A stretch of 64,000 nt of DNA from Micractinium sp. NFX-FRZ (GCA_029339195.1 JAPTJF010000013.1:124001-188000), one strand, 5' to 3'; positions 35,779-48,865 are shown, counted from the stretch's first letter. Made by a program: numbers and translations. Notes: generated by a model not told the origin, from the letters alone.

Positions 35779-38700
35779 TCAGAGCAAAGCGAGGTGCACG
35801 AGGCGCTCCATTTCCGTCCGTTCCTCTTGCGCCTGCTGCTGCAGCTGCTGCAGGAGCGTCAGCTTGCCCCCTGGCGCTCCCACCGCTGCCGGCACCCAGT
35901 CATTCCCGCCGCCATTGCTGCTCCTGTCTGCCTGTGCGGGCGCTGTCACGGGTCCGCCCGTTGCTGCCAGCACTGCTGTCTCTTGAAGGCCCAGCTCACG
36001 CTGCTGCTCCATCTGCAGCTGTTGCTTGAAGTGCTGCCAGAAGGGAAGCCTGCTGATGGCTGAGCCTGCAGGCTGCTGCTGCGGTGGACCAACCACTGCT
36101 ACTGCTGCTGCTGCTGCTGCTGCTGGCGCTGGGTTGGCACGGCCGCCAGCTACAACGGATGCCCAGCTGCGCGCCATGGGTGCGGCGCCGCCGGCTGTGC
36201 CATCGGCCGCGCCAGTCGGCGAGCTGCCTGCCTGCCACTTCCGCTTCTGAAGCACACTTGGGCTTCCGGCCCGCTGCTGCTGCTGCTGCTGCTGTCGGCG
36301 TGCTGCTGCCAGCACCGCATGTGGGAGAGCGGGCGGCGGCGCCGCCTGCGCTGCCTCCATCTGTTGCCCCACCCATGCCTCAACTTCCAGAGGCAGCACC
36401 AGTGGGGGAAGCTTCTCTGCTTCCAAGGCTGCCAGCTGCAGCTGCGCCCCCACCCTCAGCGCCTGCAGGCTGCCACCTGCAAGAGAAGAGGGGTGCCAGG
36501 AGACACACTTACGGTGCACGCACCCAGGATGACCACTAGCCGGGTGCAACACGCAAGCGCCAACTGTGTGAGAAAGGGGCCCCGCTCAACCATCCCCTAC
36601 CCCACGCTGAATCATCCACTATGAGCATCCACTCACCTTCAGCCATGTGCATGAGGGCGGCCGGTTCCGGGCGCAGCCGCTGCAGGGCGCTCTTCAGCAC
36701 AGGCAACATGGCCTTGTCATGCCAGCTCCGCAGCGGCAGTGGTGCCAGCTCAGGGGGTGGCCAACGCCAGGCGGCTGCCGCGCTGCTGGTTGCCTGCCTG
36801 CAAAGCACCACGGACATTACCATACAGGCAGACGTGAAGGTTTCAGATACCACAAACAATTGCACAATCAAACCCGCAGAGCGTGTGATGCTTGTGCCTG
36901 CTGCTACTACTCAGGCAGCATTGTTGTCCAGAGGCAGGTACCAGGCACTCACTGTGCTGCTTGCAGGACCAGGTCCAGCGCCTGCTGCAGGGCGGCGCAC
37001 AGCAGCTGGGCTGCGGGCAGGCCGCCGGCGGCAGCCGCGGGGGAGCGCAGCATGGGCATGCTGGTAGCGGCCAGAGCGTCGCGCGCCAGAACTTCCACAG
37101 GCACGATCTGCACAAAAAGAAGGGAGGGGTTGATGACACTCCTCAATCCTAATACGGTGCGCCAGCCAAAAGCTAAGATTTCAATGTGCCTCCCTGCTGA
37201 GCTGAGTGGCGCGCTCCACCCCTACAGGAGCCTATCAGCCCAAGCCCTACCTTGAGCATTGGCTGTGGTGGTGTGCGGGCTGCTAGCCAGCGCAGACCCT
37301 CTGTGAGCCGCTGCCTGCTGTATGCAGCAGGCTCGCCGCCGGGCTGCCCGCTGCCAGCTCCACCACCGCTGCCGCCGCCGCCGCTGCTTGCTCCATTCTG
37401 TGTGGAGGTGCTGCCTGCTGCTGCCTCCTGAACGCTGACGATGTGCACTGGGCCAGGGAAGGAGAGGCGGCCGGCGCTCACTGCCTGTTGCCAGCTGTGC
37501 GCTGCTGCATCGCTTGCAGCGACCAGCAGCGTAGGCAGCGGGACGGTCAGGCTGCTGAGGTGCGGCAGCCATCGCTGGAGGTCCGCGCTGCCCATGCTGC
37601 TGCTGGGAACAGCCAGCACCGCTGCCGACATGCCTGCAAGTGCAGCAGAGCTGCAGCCTGCGTCGCCACTTGTGCTAGGGCTTGTCAGACAGACAGTCAG
37701 CTCCCCAGCGGCCATCAAGCCGTCACTGCTGCTGCCTGTGCGTGCCGGGACATGCAAGGACATTGGTCCCTCCACGTGCACGCTGCATGCGCCCATTGTC
37801 CTGACCGCCCTGCCACGCTGCAACTGCAGCAGCAGCCAGCTGTGCAAGTGTTGCAGCTGCTGCTGCTCACCCAGCCCACCGCTGGCAGCCCACTGCGCGG
37901 GTGGCACCAGAAGCAGCTTCCAGTACAGATTCCGAGCAGCCGGGCTGCGCTGAAGCAGCATGGGTGCAGCCAGGGCAGCGAGATCGATGGCTGCTCTGGA
38001 CGCTGCACCTGCCGTTGCGCCTGTGTGCTGCCTGCCGCTGTCACCTGCTGCCTGGCTGCCGCCAATATTCAGCTCTTCCAACTCCTCTGTGACCGCCGCC
38101 TCAGCCCTGGCAACCTGCAGGCAGGGCAGCAGGATATAACCAGGGTTGGCATGCTTTTGAGATGCCTGGAGCTGTGACATGTTAGCACTACACTATAACG
38201 AATAATAATAACAATTTGCACTGTACTCACAGTCAACACGGGCCAGGAGGTGTGAGCTCCTGCCCTGCTCACCTTGCTTGCCATGCCCACCCTGCAGGCC
38301 TTGAGGTTCGTGGCCAGGCGCTGCTGGTGCAGCCGCTCCTCAATGCGCCTGCAATTGACACAAATGCACAGCTTGAAGCCCAACAAACAAACTGCTGTCC
38401 ATGCACAGGACATTCTGGGCCGAATGAGCTGGACTGAGCTGTCCACATGTACCAATGAAGATTGTTCGGTAACCCCGCGGCTTCCCACCTGCGTGCTTCC
38501 TGCCGCCAGCGGGCGAGGTAGAACGTCTGGATGGCGCGGCGGCGCTTGGCCTCGCGCCGCACCCGGCGCTCCTCCTGACATGGCGAACAGGTGACAGTAC
38601 GACGGATGCCTTCAATAAGCAGATGTGTCTGACTCTTATTATATGATGCGCTGAGGCCATGGGTGTGCGGTTGTCCGTACTGACACATCAGGTTAAAAAT

Positions 38701-41700
38701 TGGCAAAGCCTAGCAACAGCCCACCAAGCCTCCTCAGCCCGCCATGGCACACCGCCACATCCGATCACACCAACCACAGGTTGGCAACCTTGCCTACCTC
38801 CAGGCGCCGCAGCTCCTCGAGCCGCTGCCGCTCCAGCTCCGCCAACCGCCGCCGCTCCGCCTCCTCTGCTGCTTGCCTGAAGGGCAGGTTGTGGGAGTGC
38901 GTCAGGCACAAAGTGGGCAAAGGCAGGCGGAGAGAGAGCCAGCAACATAACAGCAGCTGCACGGGAAGCATAGGTGACCACACGCATCACCCTGTGCCTA
39001 GACACTCACCGCCGCCTACGCTCTGCCTCCTCAACTTCCCGTCGCTGGCGTTCCGCTTCAGCAGCAGCCCGCTGCCGCTCCTCGTGCTGCCGCCGCAGCT
39101 CTGCAACCTGCTGCTGCTGCCTGGCCTCTTCCTCCTGCCGTCGCCGCTGCTCCTCCTGCTGCCGCTGCTGTTCAACCTGCTGGGCCGTACGCTGCCGGGC
39201 CAGCTCCTGCTCTTGCAGGCGCTCTTGCTCAGCCCGCCTGCAGCAACAATACAGACAAGCAGGTGAATAACTGCCTGTGCTAATGCACCAAGCAATACAC
39301 ATGATGACAGGACGCAAGGAGAGTGGCTGCCTACCCCCAGTTCCACCCTGGCACTCACCGTGCCGCCTCTGCCGCTTGCCGCTGCTTCTCAGCCACCGCT
39401 GCAGCTGCTGCGGCAGCCGCCTCCTGCTGGCGCTGCTGCTCTGCGGTGCGCTGCGCGCGCTGTGCCTCCTCCTCTTGGAACCGCCGCAGCTGCTCCTGCC
39501 GCTGCTGCTCCAGCTGGGCCGCTTCTTCGGCGGACATTGGAGGCAGGGCGGGCGTGGTCACAGCCAAGCTGCAGGAGGCAGGCATAAGCAGAAGAGGGGA
39601 GTGATGTAGGTGACAAGTGGTGGATGTGATGGGCCATGATCATGCTGGATATGAAGGCACGGAATGCGACGCTCAGGGCACACAGCGGGACGTAGCGTGC
39701 TGCGCGCAGCATGCCATGGTAGCAGTCAGATGTCCCCCATGCCGGTGTGCAGCGTGAGCGACTGCACAACCAATGCACACCTGCGTGTGGGGGGCGCCAT
39801 GCGCGTGATGAGCTCGCTCCGCTTGCGAGGCACCGGGGGTGGCGGGTCCACATACGCTCCCTACACATCAAGAGTCACGGCGAGAGCCTAAGAAGTAGTG
39901 CTAATGGTGCCCAAGCACACTTCCACACGTGTTCTTGCAAGCTGAGAAGGCCCCCGAACCCGTAAAGTTCCCTTGTTGCACCCCTGCCCGCCCACCTTGA
40001 CTAGGAGTGCGACCGGCACCCCAGCTTGCACGCTCGTGGAATAGCCATGCATGTCACACAGCTGCTGCGCCTGCTCGACAGAGTCAAGCATCAGCGCATC
40101 CTGCAATGATATGAGGAGGCAGGCAGCAGATTCCAGGTTGAATTTGACTACACGTTCTAGCAGTCCCATTTACTTGAGGGCTTGGGCAGATAATTCCAGT
40201 TCATGGCAGTCTCTTAGTCCACCCACCCAAGCGTGCATGCGCACTGAGTTTTTCGCAGGGCAGGTAATGGGTATGTGCCACATCCCCCCGCTGTTCCGCG
40301 TTGAACTGTGAATCCACATGAGCAGCCGCACTCACCACCAGCCAGCTGAGCTCCAGCGCGGCGGGCATGTCCGCTTTAGGTGCCAGCGTGTCTCCCAGCG
40401 TGCGCAGCGCTCGGCCCCGAATCTGCGCGTTGTTTTCAGAAGCAGATCATGATGTGACGAGCAATGGATCAAGCGCATCTGCCTCCTCTGCTCCCAAAGT
40501 GCCTCCTGGAAGATCCTCATAGACTGCTAAACACCTGAATTTAATGCACTTTCCATGCCAGCTATTCCGCCAGAATATGCCTCCAGCTGGAGCACTGCCC
40601 TGCTCCTGCACAGCGCATTCTTGACTGCACAGCGGCAGAACAGGCCTCCAGCTACCTGCGCACCTGCCCAAAGTAGATGTGCGACAGGCAGGCCAGCAGG
40701 TAGGGCGCCTGCCGCACCAGCGCAAAGAACCGCACAAAATTGTTGGAGGCGAATGCGCGCTGCAAACCATGGGAGGTGCGCATAAACATGTGAGCGCTTC
40801 AAGTGAATCTTGGCAAAGTGACACGCACAGAGTGGTTGCTGGCAGAGGGACGCTGTCGTCTGAAAAAGGGTCAACATAAAGGAGATGGTGCATGCCCGCC
40901 TTCAAGGCCAATGACCCAGGATTCAAGCTCAAGTACAATCGGGGCAGCGGAAGGGGCAGCGGGATCCCACCTGCAGCTTGAGCACCCATTGGATGGGCGC
41001 AGACCCACGCACTTCCGTCCGCATAGCCTGCATCCGAGGCAATGGAGAGCACACAGGTAATAAGAAATGCACTGCATCCAAGACGGTGTGCAGTCCCGCA
41101 GTTGCATATCAAAATTTCACCACATGCCCGCTCTGGCCTCCAGCTGACACCACATACACAAACACACACACACACGTACCTGGAGCATGGACAGGAAGCC
41201 CTGTTGGTCTCCCTTGAACTTGCCGTGCTGCCCCATCAAGCTCAGCAGATGGTAAGCACGGAACTCCGCCTCTGCAAGGGGAGTGGCAGGCAGGGGACCA
41301 AGCCGACAAAGGCAAGCACCGTGCATCAGTAAGGCACGGGTGCGCAAAGGGTCGCAATTTGATACAGCGCTCATGACGGACACCCAGACAAGCCAAAGAC
41401 AAACAATGCACGTCATACACGGCATGCCATTCTGCTCGCGCCAGCTTATTGCACATGCTAGGCACCCAAGAAAGTGAGATTACAAAGCAGCGGGCGGGCA
41501 CGTTCAGCGCGTTGCCCGCGCACCATACACGGCGGGGCGCCCCGCTGCCGCCAGCTTGATGTACATTTCGTTCAGCGAGATCAGCGACTTGTTCATCTGC
41601 TCCATGTTGAGATGAGAGTTGAAGCCCTCCATTTCGGTGACTGCAAATGGGCAAGATGACGGCAGCAGATACTGAGCAGGCCAAGGTGGGTTGCCTGGAG

Positions 41701-44700
41701 TTGCCTGAGGAGCACGCTGGGTGCAGGCCAAGGCATGCGAGCGACGCCAGCAGGCATGGCCAGCAGTGCGATTCACTGCCGGCCAGAGGATGTTGCGATT
41801 TGCCGGCACAACACTGATCAACGCTGCCAAGATGTGGACTGAGCCTCCATTGTGTGCATTACAGAGGCGAACAGCAGGTCCCCCGTCTGAAGGACTTATC
41901 CACTGATTTCTCAGCGAAATGTCGAGAAGGCGGCATATGTGAGAAACAGGCCCTGCACTCACTGGATGCCTCCTCCTCGCACAGCTCGTGCTCCGACAGC
42001 AGGTGGAAGCGCACCACCTCCTCGTAGATGTTCACAGAGAACTCGTCCTGCATGAGTCAGGTCGGGGTGTTTAGATTCTGAGTTTGGCAACAGTGGTTGC
42101 CAGCGGGCGGTGTGGGGGGTGAGGGGTTGTGGGGGCTTCTCAACGCCTCCCCAAGCAAGCAGCCAGTGCAGGGTGCTGCCAAGGCTGGCGCCGGTAGGAC
42201 AAGCCTGGAGCCTGCTGGCGCTGCAGGGGGACATACGCCCTCTCCCTGGCCCATGCACCTTCCAACCCATTGCAGATTTCCATGCCTGCTGACTTGTACC
42301 TGTTCTCGAAATCCTCTGTGCAAGACCTTTTGATATATCAATTACTAGCACTCACGTCCATGCCTTGGATGTACAGGTCCTGGCGCACAGAGCGATACCG
42401 GTCCCACAGGAACTTGTGGATCAGACCCAGCCGCGCATCCTGCCTGCTCACACATGGGGTGGGAGATGGTGCAAGCACAGCAGCGCACAGCTAGGCACGA
42501 TGTCGTGTAGAGGGGAGTCACAGCAGCAGGCACCCCACCTCAGGCACGTGCACATGCAAGCGGCATGCACAGCAGACACAACACAGCAATGCCTGCTTGC
42601 CTGTCCAGCAGGTTTCTGAGGTACGCCATCGTGCGGCGCAGCGCGCCACGGGTGCGGAAATACTCGGGAGCGTTGTTGCTGTCGTCAATCTGCACATGTG
42701 ATCGAGTTCACATTCACACATTACAAGCAAACGCAGCACTAGGTGTTAAAGAAACAAAAGGAACCCTGTCAACATGGCTGTTGCCCTGTGAAAGCAGGAA
42801 CATGTCCTGCCCAATTTGAGCCACACCGGGAGACCCTGGCCCACCAAGCCCAATTGAGGCTCACCGTGCGGGCAAAGCGCTTTACCGCCAGCTCAGAGCT
42901 GGTGAGCGCTGAGTTGGCGAGGTCAGGCCGCTCAAAGATCTGCATGGGAGCAAGAAGAAGGACCAGTGAATGCACAGCCCTCAGAATTCACGCTTACAAT
43001 GCCAGTTGAAACTGCAAGCACACTATGCAGAGTGCAGCATACTTTCTTGGTATAACGTTTAACGGCATGTTGCTTTTCATGCGATCCCCAGAACCCAGAG
43101 CCAGGCGGCCCCACCTGGATGTCGCTGAGCCTGCTGCGTCGCTCGCGCTCAGGGGCCGGGCACATCTCCTCGCAGGTGCCCACAATGGCACCTACCCGCA
43201 CGCCGCCTCCGACAGCTGCACATAATCAGAGGAGGAACGGACATTGGGACAATGCTGGGTGAAACGCACAGGTTCCCGCTGTAGTAGAGCCCGGGCAGGC
43301 AGATGCACTGTCACGATGCATGGCCTGGTCCCAGTGCAAGGTGCGATATGAGAACACAGCACCGGGAGTGTAGCTTGCGCAGCCAGGAAGGCAGGTATGC
43401 TTACCAACATCTACATCTGCCTCCCCTGCATCGTCGCCTTCGTCCATCCCAGCCGACGGCGGCCGCAGCTGCTGCTGCTGCACAAATGGCGGCGGTGCAG
43501 GAGCCGCCGGCGCTGCAGGTGCTGCAGGCGCTGCGACCGGAGGCGCAGCGAAGCGATTCGCACGCTGCTCCCGGCGGGCAACTTCTTCTGCAGCCAAGTC
43601 CCCACCACCGCCGCTGCCTCGCGTCGCCTTGTGCGGCGGCGGCGGCGGTGGTCCAGCCGCTGCTGCCGGTTTGGCGCGCCCCCCACCGCCGCTGCCCTGA
43701 AACTTGGGCAGGCTGGCAAGCGCTGCTGCCTTGGCAGCTGCTAAAGCCGCCTCATCAATCTGCGGGGCAGCAGGCCGGCTTGCGGGGTGAGCACGCAGGG
43801 CAGAGGAAGAGTACGGGGTGGGCTGCTACGCCAGTGCTGCGCCGAGCCGGAGCATGTGCTGCGCGCTGCATGGCCAGAGTGCCACCTTGGGTGCATTGCA
43901 TGACCACCCCGCCCAGCACACCTCCTCTTCTTCAATGTCTGCCGCAAATGCTGCCGCCGCCGGGCGCTCCTGCTGCTTCTTTCGCTGTGTCGAGCCAAAG
44001 GAAAACTTCACACCGCTGCCGGTGCCGCCTGCACCGGTGGCGCCGCCGCCAGGTGTCTGTTGGCCAGCAGGCAATGCCTGCTGTGGCTGCTTCTGGCCAA
44101 AAGTGAAGCCGCCCGCTGGGGGCTGCTGCGCAAGCGCATGCGCATGCGCTGATTGCTGCTGCCCAAATGTAAAGCTGCTGGCAGCAACTGGCTGCTGCGC
44201 CGCTGCCGGCTGCTGGCCGAACGTGAAGTTGCTGGAGGGCGGCTGTTGAGCCTGTGGATGCTGCTGCTGCTGTCCGAATCCGAAGCCGCTGGCAGCAGGC
44301 TGCTGTGCTGGACTTGGCACCGGCTGCTGGCCGAAGGCAAACCCTCCGGCAGCTGGCTGCTGCGCTGGCTGCTGCTGGCCAAATGCAGACCCGCCCATTG
44401 CGGACAGCTGCTGCGCTGGTGCCTGCTGGTGGTCAAAGGCTGCAAAACCTCCAGCCGCAGGCTGCCCAAAGTGCGCAAAGCTGCTGCCTGCTGGCGGTTG
44501 AGCGTGCTGCCCAAACGCGGGTGCCACGGCTGCTGGCTGCTGCTGCTGCTGCTGCCCAAACGTTGGTGCGCTGCCAAAAGCACCAAATTGCGAGGCCTGC
44601 TGCTGGGGCTGGAAACCGAAGCCAGTGGGCGCTGGACTCTGCTGTGCTGGCTGCTGGCCAAAGCCAAAAGCGGCAGCCGGCTGTGGTGGCGGGAAGGCGG

Positions 44701-44761
44701 GTGCCGCCGCCCCAGGTGTCATGGGCTGTCCAAAACCTGGCGTGGCGCCGGGCCACGACAT
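35779..44761 (-). CDS. SAC3: SAC3/GANP-family mRNA export scaffold with N-terminal FG repeats and coiled coil
   Basis: Predicted TREX-2 scaffold linking transcription to mRNA export at the nuclear pore. Twenty-three exons give 1607 aa: 44761-43922, 43759-43405, 43215-43115, 42939-42865, 42689-42601, 42443-42356, 42047-41963, 41640-41524, 41271-41180, 41027-40971, 40759-40664, 40422-40336, 40100-39996, 39860-39781, 39568-39359, 39237-39010, 38876-38798, 38574-38489, 38348-38273, 38114-37251, 37107-36953, 36797-36637, 36476-35779. Residues 1-280 have about fifteen FG motifs (FGQQ, FTFGQ). The SAC3/GANP domain (about 405-730) opens with [16 protein letters not shown] and includes [20 protein letters not shown] and [14 protein letters not shown] Gln/Arg/Glu-rich coiled coil spans about 757-980, then an Ala/Leu-rich C-terminal region like that of GANP. 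Intron 5 has a GC donor (AG|GCAAGC). Confidence 0.93.
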
Positions 44762-45442
44762 GATGCTGCTGAATGCCTCGGTTGGGAGACTGTGCCCTTT
44801 AAAGCTAGCTGATTGCGCTCGGGCTGACAGCCCCGGTGCACAGCCGGTCGTGACGCATTGCAATGGTCGTATGTGGCATCAATCTATGACCAAAGCTGTT
44901 GCCTTCATCAAAGTTTCGAGACCCAGCGGCGCGAGCGAAAGTGCGATGCCAGCCTGGCGAGGAAGTGAAATGCTCTTTCACGGCTATCGCTTGATCGAAA
45001 ACCTTCGGTGTCACGCCGCACGGGCCGGAAAAGCGCTAGAAGCCCCAGAAGCCTAGCACGCTTGCAGTGGGGCTCCCGCAACACGCCCCTGCCCTCTAGC
45101 TGAGCCAGCTGTGGCGTTGGGAGACGGAGTGACAGCCAGGTGCGACACTGCCACCCTCCCTCTCGCTGCTGCCCAGTGATCACTCCCCAGTCTGGCTGAT
45201 CACCGGGCCTCTGCGTGCCCTCCTGCTCGCGCGGCGGGTTAACAGCCGAGGCAGGGATGTCGGGATCTGTGGCACGGCCGCCTTGGACCCGTGGAGGTGC
45301 CGTGCCTGCCTGCCCCGCCCCGCCACTACTGCCACCCGCCGCTGCCGCCACCCGCGAGTGGGGAAGCCCTGCTGCGTGCCCCTATTCTGTATTAACTGCC
45401 ACTGTCGCTTTGCGTCCCCTCCTGCTGCTGCTGCAGAGGGAG
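44762..45442. other. Divergent promoter region between SAC3 and PSMA6
   Basis: About 680 bp between two head-to-head start codons; it should hold both promoters. A pyrimidine-rich tract and CTGCAG end seven bases before the PSMA6 ATG, so PSMA6 probably has a 5' UTR intron here. No coding region is supported. Confidence 0.5.
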
Positions 45443-47829
45443 ATGTCGCGCGGAAGCAGCGGCTTTGACCGCCAAATGTGAGGCTGCCCTGCCCTACAGT
45501 TACCTGTGCTGTTCGTCGCTCGCCGGCCTGTTGCAGCATGCTGCTGCACGTGACACATCCGCACTGTCTGGGGACGTTGTGGAACATGTGGTGCATGGCA
45601 GCCCCAGTAGCTACCCTGCCCACTGGCGTCCGCAGCAGACCTGTCGACGCCCTGCGCGCCTGCACGCTTGCTGATACCTTCTCACCCTTTTCACCTCCCC
45701 GCAGCACCATCTTTTCGCCAGAGGGGCGGCTGTACCAAGTGGAGTATGCATTCAAGGCAGCCAAGAGCACGGGGCTGACTGCCATCGCCGTGCGGGGAGT
45801 GGACAGCGTGTGCTTTGTCACGCAGGTGGGTGGGGTGGGCAGGGGCGGGGCCGGTGGCTAGCAGGGAGAGGGTCCGGCCTGAAGTGGGCTCTAGCAGGGG
45901 CTGGGGCAAGGCTTGGCCGGGCGCTGGCGGGGCTATGTTGGACGGTGCAAGGCATGGCCTTGCCCTGGCACATGATTGTGCTCTGCACAGGGCACGCGCT
46001 GGCAAAGGAGGGCCCTGGCACATGATTATGCTCTTCACTGGGCACGCGCTGGCAACCGAGGGATGAGCTTCTCACCACGAGCTTGGCAGCAAACCTGCTG
46101 TTTCTGATGACAGCCATGGGTGGGGACAGTCACATCAACCCTCCCACCCTCCCCCTTGCATGCCATTAAGCTGCCTGCCCCCTTCCCTGCTCTCCACCAC
46201 CGATTCCCTGATGCCGCCCTGCAGCACAAGGTGCCCGACAAGCTTACTGACCCCACCAGCGTGACCCAGATCCACGCCATCACCAAGCAGATCGGCATGC
46301 TGGTCACGGGCATGCATGGTGAGGGATGGAGCGGCGGGGCGCTGCGGTGTTGGCCTTGCCATGCTCCCTGCCTCAGCATGCATCTCAGGGCTTTAGGTTT
46401 TGGGTGATGGGATGCATTCATTTGGCGCACGTGCAACACCCGCAGATTGTTGATATGCACCAGCCACGCACGCCCTACTCTGCGTAAAACTAGTTCGTGT
46501 GTGTTCAACCTCAACTGCTTTTGCAGGCGATGAAGTAGTTACTGATGCATACACCTCGCGCCAGCCGGCAGCTCCAATTCACCTCTGCTGTTGTGTCACA
46601 ATTGCCTGCTCATGTACCGTTGTTGTTGCAGGAGATTCGCGGTCGCTGGTGCAGACGGCGCGGGCTGAGGCAGCTGAGTTCCGGTTCAAGTTTGGGTATG
46701 AGATGCCGGTGCACTACCTGGCGCGTGTCCTGGCGGACAAGGCGCAGGTGTACACACAGGTGGGTGCAGGCGGCGGAGTGTTATCGAGTTTTGTGTCAGG
46801 GGTTGACCCGGAGTTACGGGGCTGCTGGCAGACAAGGTGCCAGGTGTACACACAGGTGAATGCAGGCGGCGGAGTGTTTCAGAGCGTTTTGTGTGGGGGA
46901 GACTCTGAGTTAGGGGGCTACTGGCGGACAAGGCGCAGGTGTACACGCAGGTGCGAGAAGACGGGGTGCGAGGGGGAGGGAACGGGTTGGGGGGGTGGAT
47001 GGACTCGTAACCTTGCACTTGCACCCCTTCCGCTCCCTCCCACACACGCGCAGCACGCCTCCACCCGGCCGCTGGGTGTGATCCCCATGCTCATTGCCAT
47101 TGACGAGGAGCGGGGACCACAGCTGTTCAAGGTGGACCCTGCAGGGTACTTTGTGGGCTACAAGGTGAGGCAGGGGAGCCGGAAGGCATGGGCAGGGCTG
47201 TAGCAGGCAGGCACAGCAGGCAAGGCCGCCGTCAGGACTTGACAAAGAGCACCACTTTCAACACTGCCTGGCTGCAGTGTTGATGGACAGACGCAGTTGT
47301 CTTCTGCTGCTTCTTCCCGATTCTGCAATCTCCCACCTGTTTGCTACTGCTGCACCTTTTGCAGGCCACCGCCACGGGCGTGAAGGAGACGGAGGCGGTG
47401 ACCATGCTGGAGAAGAAGTACAAGTCGGGTCCGCAGTACAGCCAGAAAGAGGCAGTGGAGCTAGCCATCTCCACGCTGCAGGTGGGATGGGACGGGGCAC
47501 ATGCGGTCTAGGGGTGGAAATGCTGTATAAGGAGGCCAGCCAATGTTGGGCACTGTATTTTATAGCAAAGGCCACATGGTTCAACTGGTGGGGTGGGGTG
47601 TTGGGACCTTTACGCCTCACTCGTTTCAGACCTGCGACCCTCCCTCTCCCTCTCCCCTTCTAACTCTCTTCACACACCACCATTTCTTCTGCAGCACGTG
47701 CTAGGCGAGGATCTCAAGGCGTCGGACATCGAGGTGGGGCTGGCCTCGGGGGCAGATGGCGGGCGCTTCCGGGTGCTGAGCGGCGAGGAGCTGGAAGAGC
47801 ACTTGGTAGCCATCAGCGAGCGCGATTGA
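45443..47829 (+). CDS. PAA1: 20S proteasome subunit alpha-6 (PAA/PSMA6)
   Basis: An alpha-ring subunit of the 20S proteasome core. Seven exons give 246 aa, the same length as human PSMA6: 45443-45477, 45705-45825, 46225-46318, 46632-46759, 47054-47164, 47365-47481, 47695-47829. The N-terminus [20 protein letters not shown] carries the alpha-subunit signature continuing [68 protein letters not shown] and [15 protein letters not shown] are family-specific. The 5' splice site after exon 4 is followed by further near-copies of the exon edge in a tandem repeat. A TGTAA motif lies 84 nt past the stop. Confidence 0.97.
45963..46062 (+). repeat. 50-bp tandem duplication in PSMA6 intron 2
   Basis: Two adjacent 50-bp units (45963-46012 and 46013-46062) share CCCTGGCACATGATT and GGGCACGCGCTGGCAA with a few substitutions. 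They lie inside the intron and do not include its splice sites. Confidence 0.8.
46730..46957 (+). repeat. About 95-bp tandem repeat copying the PSMA6 exon 4 end and donor
   Basis: Units begin at 46730, 46825 and 46921 (the last partial). Each starts CTGGCRGACAAGG, carries a version of GTGTACACRCAG|GTG and continues into G-rich intron sequence. The first unit holds the real end of exon 4 ([10 protein letters not shown]); the other two are decoy exon edges with intact GT donors. Confidence 0.88.
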
Positions 47830-47912
47830 GGAGGTCAGGCAGCCATGAGCGCGTGTACGCGCTTGCATCACAGCGCACCTTCGTTGGCCTGTGCCAGCTG
47901 ACTTGTGCATTC

Positions 47913-47917
47913 TGTAA
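47913..47917 (+). terminator. Polyadenylation signal TGTAA of PSMA6
   Basis: Lies 84 nt downstream of the PSMA6 stop codon. Confidence 0.55.
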
Positions 47918-48055
47918 GTAGACGGTCACAGCTTGTAGATGACTCACAGGGTGGGCTCTGGCAGGCGGATTCAGGCCTGGCACAGCACTAGCAAGTGTGC
48001 ATTCACTTGCAACATCTTGCTTGCTTGCATCACATTGTCAAACTTTGCTGGTAAG

Positions 48056-48319
48056 GCTGGCATGGGAGCGGCTATACAGTCGCATCTGCCCCCGCTCGTG
48101 GCAGAGAGGTAGACCCCTACGGGCAGACTCGGGGTGCCGGCACCGGCTGCGGGGGTGGCGGATATGTAAGTTCAATTCGGGCCCAGCACCGCAGCCGCCT
48201 CTGCCATGGGCAGCTTTTGAACCACTGGTGCCAGCAAGCTTACTTGCTGATTTGAGCCGCACTCCTGTGGGGGCGGCAATGAGTGCGGCACTAAAATGAT
48301 GCGCCGCCAGCGCCGCTGA
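48056..48319 (+). pseudogene. Pseudogene: 3' exon of the tail-anchored protein family
   Basis: Read from CTG at 48086, the frame gives LPPLVAER-stop-TPTGRLG and continues VPAPAAGVADM-stop-VQFGPSTAAASAMGSF-stop, ending near RRQRR-stop. It aligns without gaps over its first part to the last exon of the paralog at 51279-51539 (LPPLVARRHTPTVAD, AASDTGSFSTAAS). Four in-frame stops (TAG 48110, then TAA, TGA, TGA) break it and the membrane segment is decayed. A TGTAA at 48379-48383 sits where the other copies have theirs. It is a dead copy, or an old fragment, of the neighbouring gene family. Confidence 0.8.
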
Positions 48320-48865
48320 TGCGACGGCAGATGTGGCAGTGCAATGAGTCGGGATGTGCCATCACCTGCGGCCCGGCTTGTAACTCCAATCAGCGGCGAT
48401 GGAACCCGGTATGCCTGCCCTGCACGCAAGCAGTCCTGCTACTTCAGCACAAGCCAAGCCCCGGGGCAGGCAGTACAGTTGCCGCGCCAATGATTGCGGT
48501 ACAAATCCCTCGATCGACGTGAATCTGAGCATCAAGGACAGTCGAACTCAGGGGTGCAAGGCCATTGAAGCAACTTGCAAAGGTGACCAGTGGCCTTCCT
48601 AACAGTGCAGGCACAGCACCCTGCAACTCTCCTTTGAGCATGCTGCCAGCCTCCCTCCTCCGATCGAACTTCCAAAGCGCCGCCGAAGATATCAGGAGGT
48701 GCAGTATGTCGTATGGAACGGAACCCAGGTGAGATGCATCCGTGGCGCCACATGGCGCAGCACGCACGCCTCGAGTCGAAACGCAAAGCTCGACGCAACG
48801 GGCACGCAGCTCCCGTCTTGCATGCATCCTGCAGATCGCGCAAACCGCATCCGAGCCAAGCCAAG

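Noticed and set aside
43826..44863. Longer N-terminus for the SAC3 protein
   Set aside because: The upstream start at 44863 is TTG. ATG 44761 opens directly into the FG-repeat region.
46500..46540. Decoy acceptor TTTTGCAG|GCGATGAAG in PSMA6
   Set aside because: Using it brings an immediate TAG in frame. The acceptor before 46632 restores the conserved [14 protein letters not shown].
48150..48200. T-arm-like GTTCAATTC suggesting a tRNA
   Set aside because: No matching stem, D-arm or acceptor could be paired; the sequence is explained by the decayed family copy.
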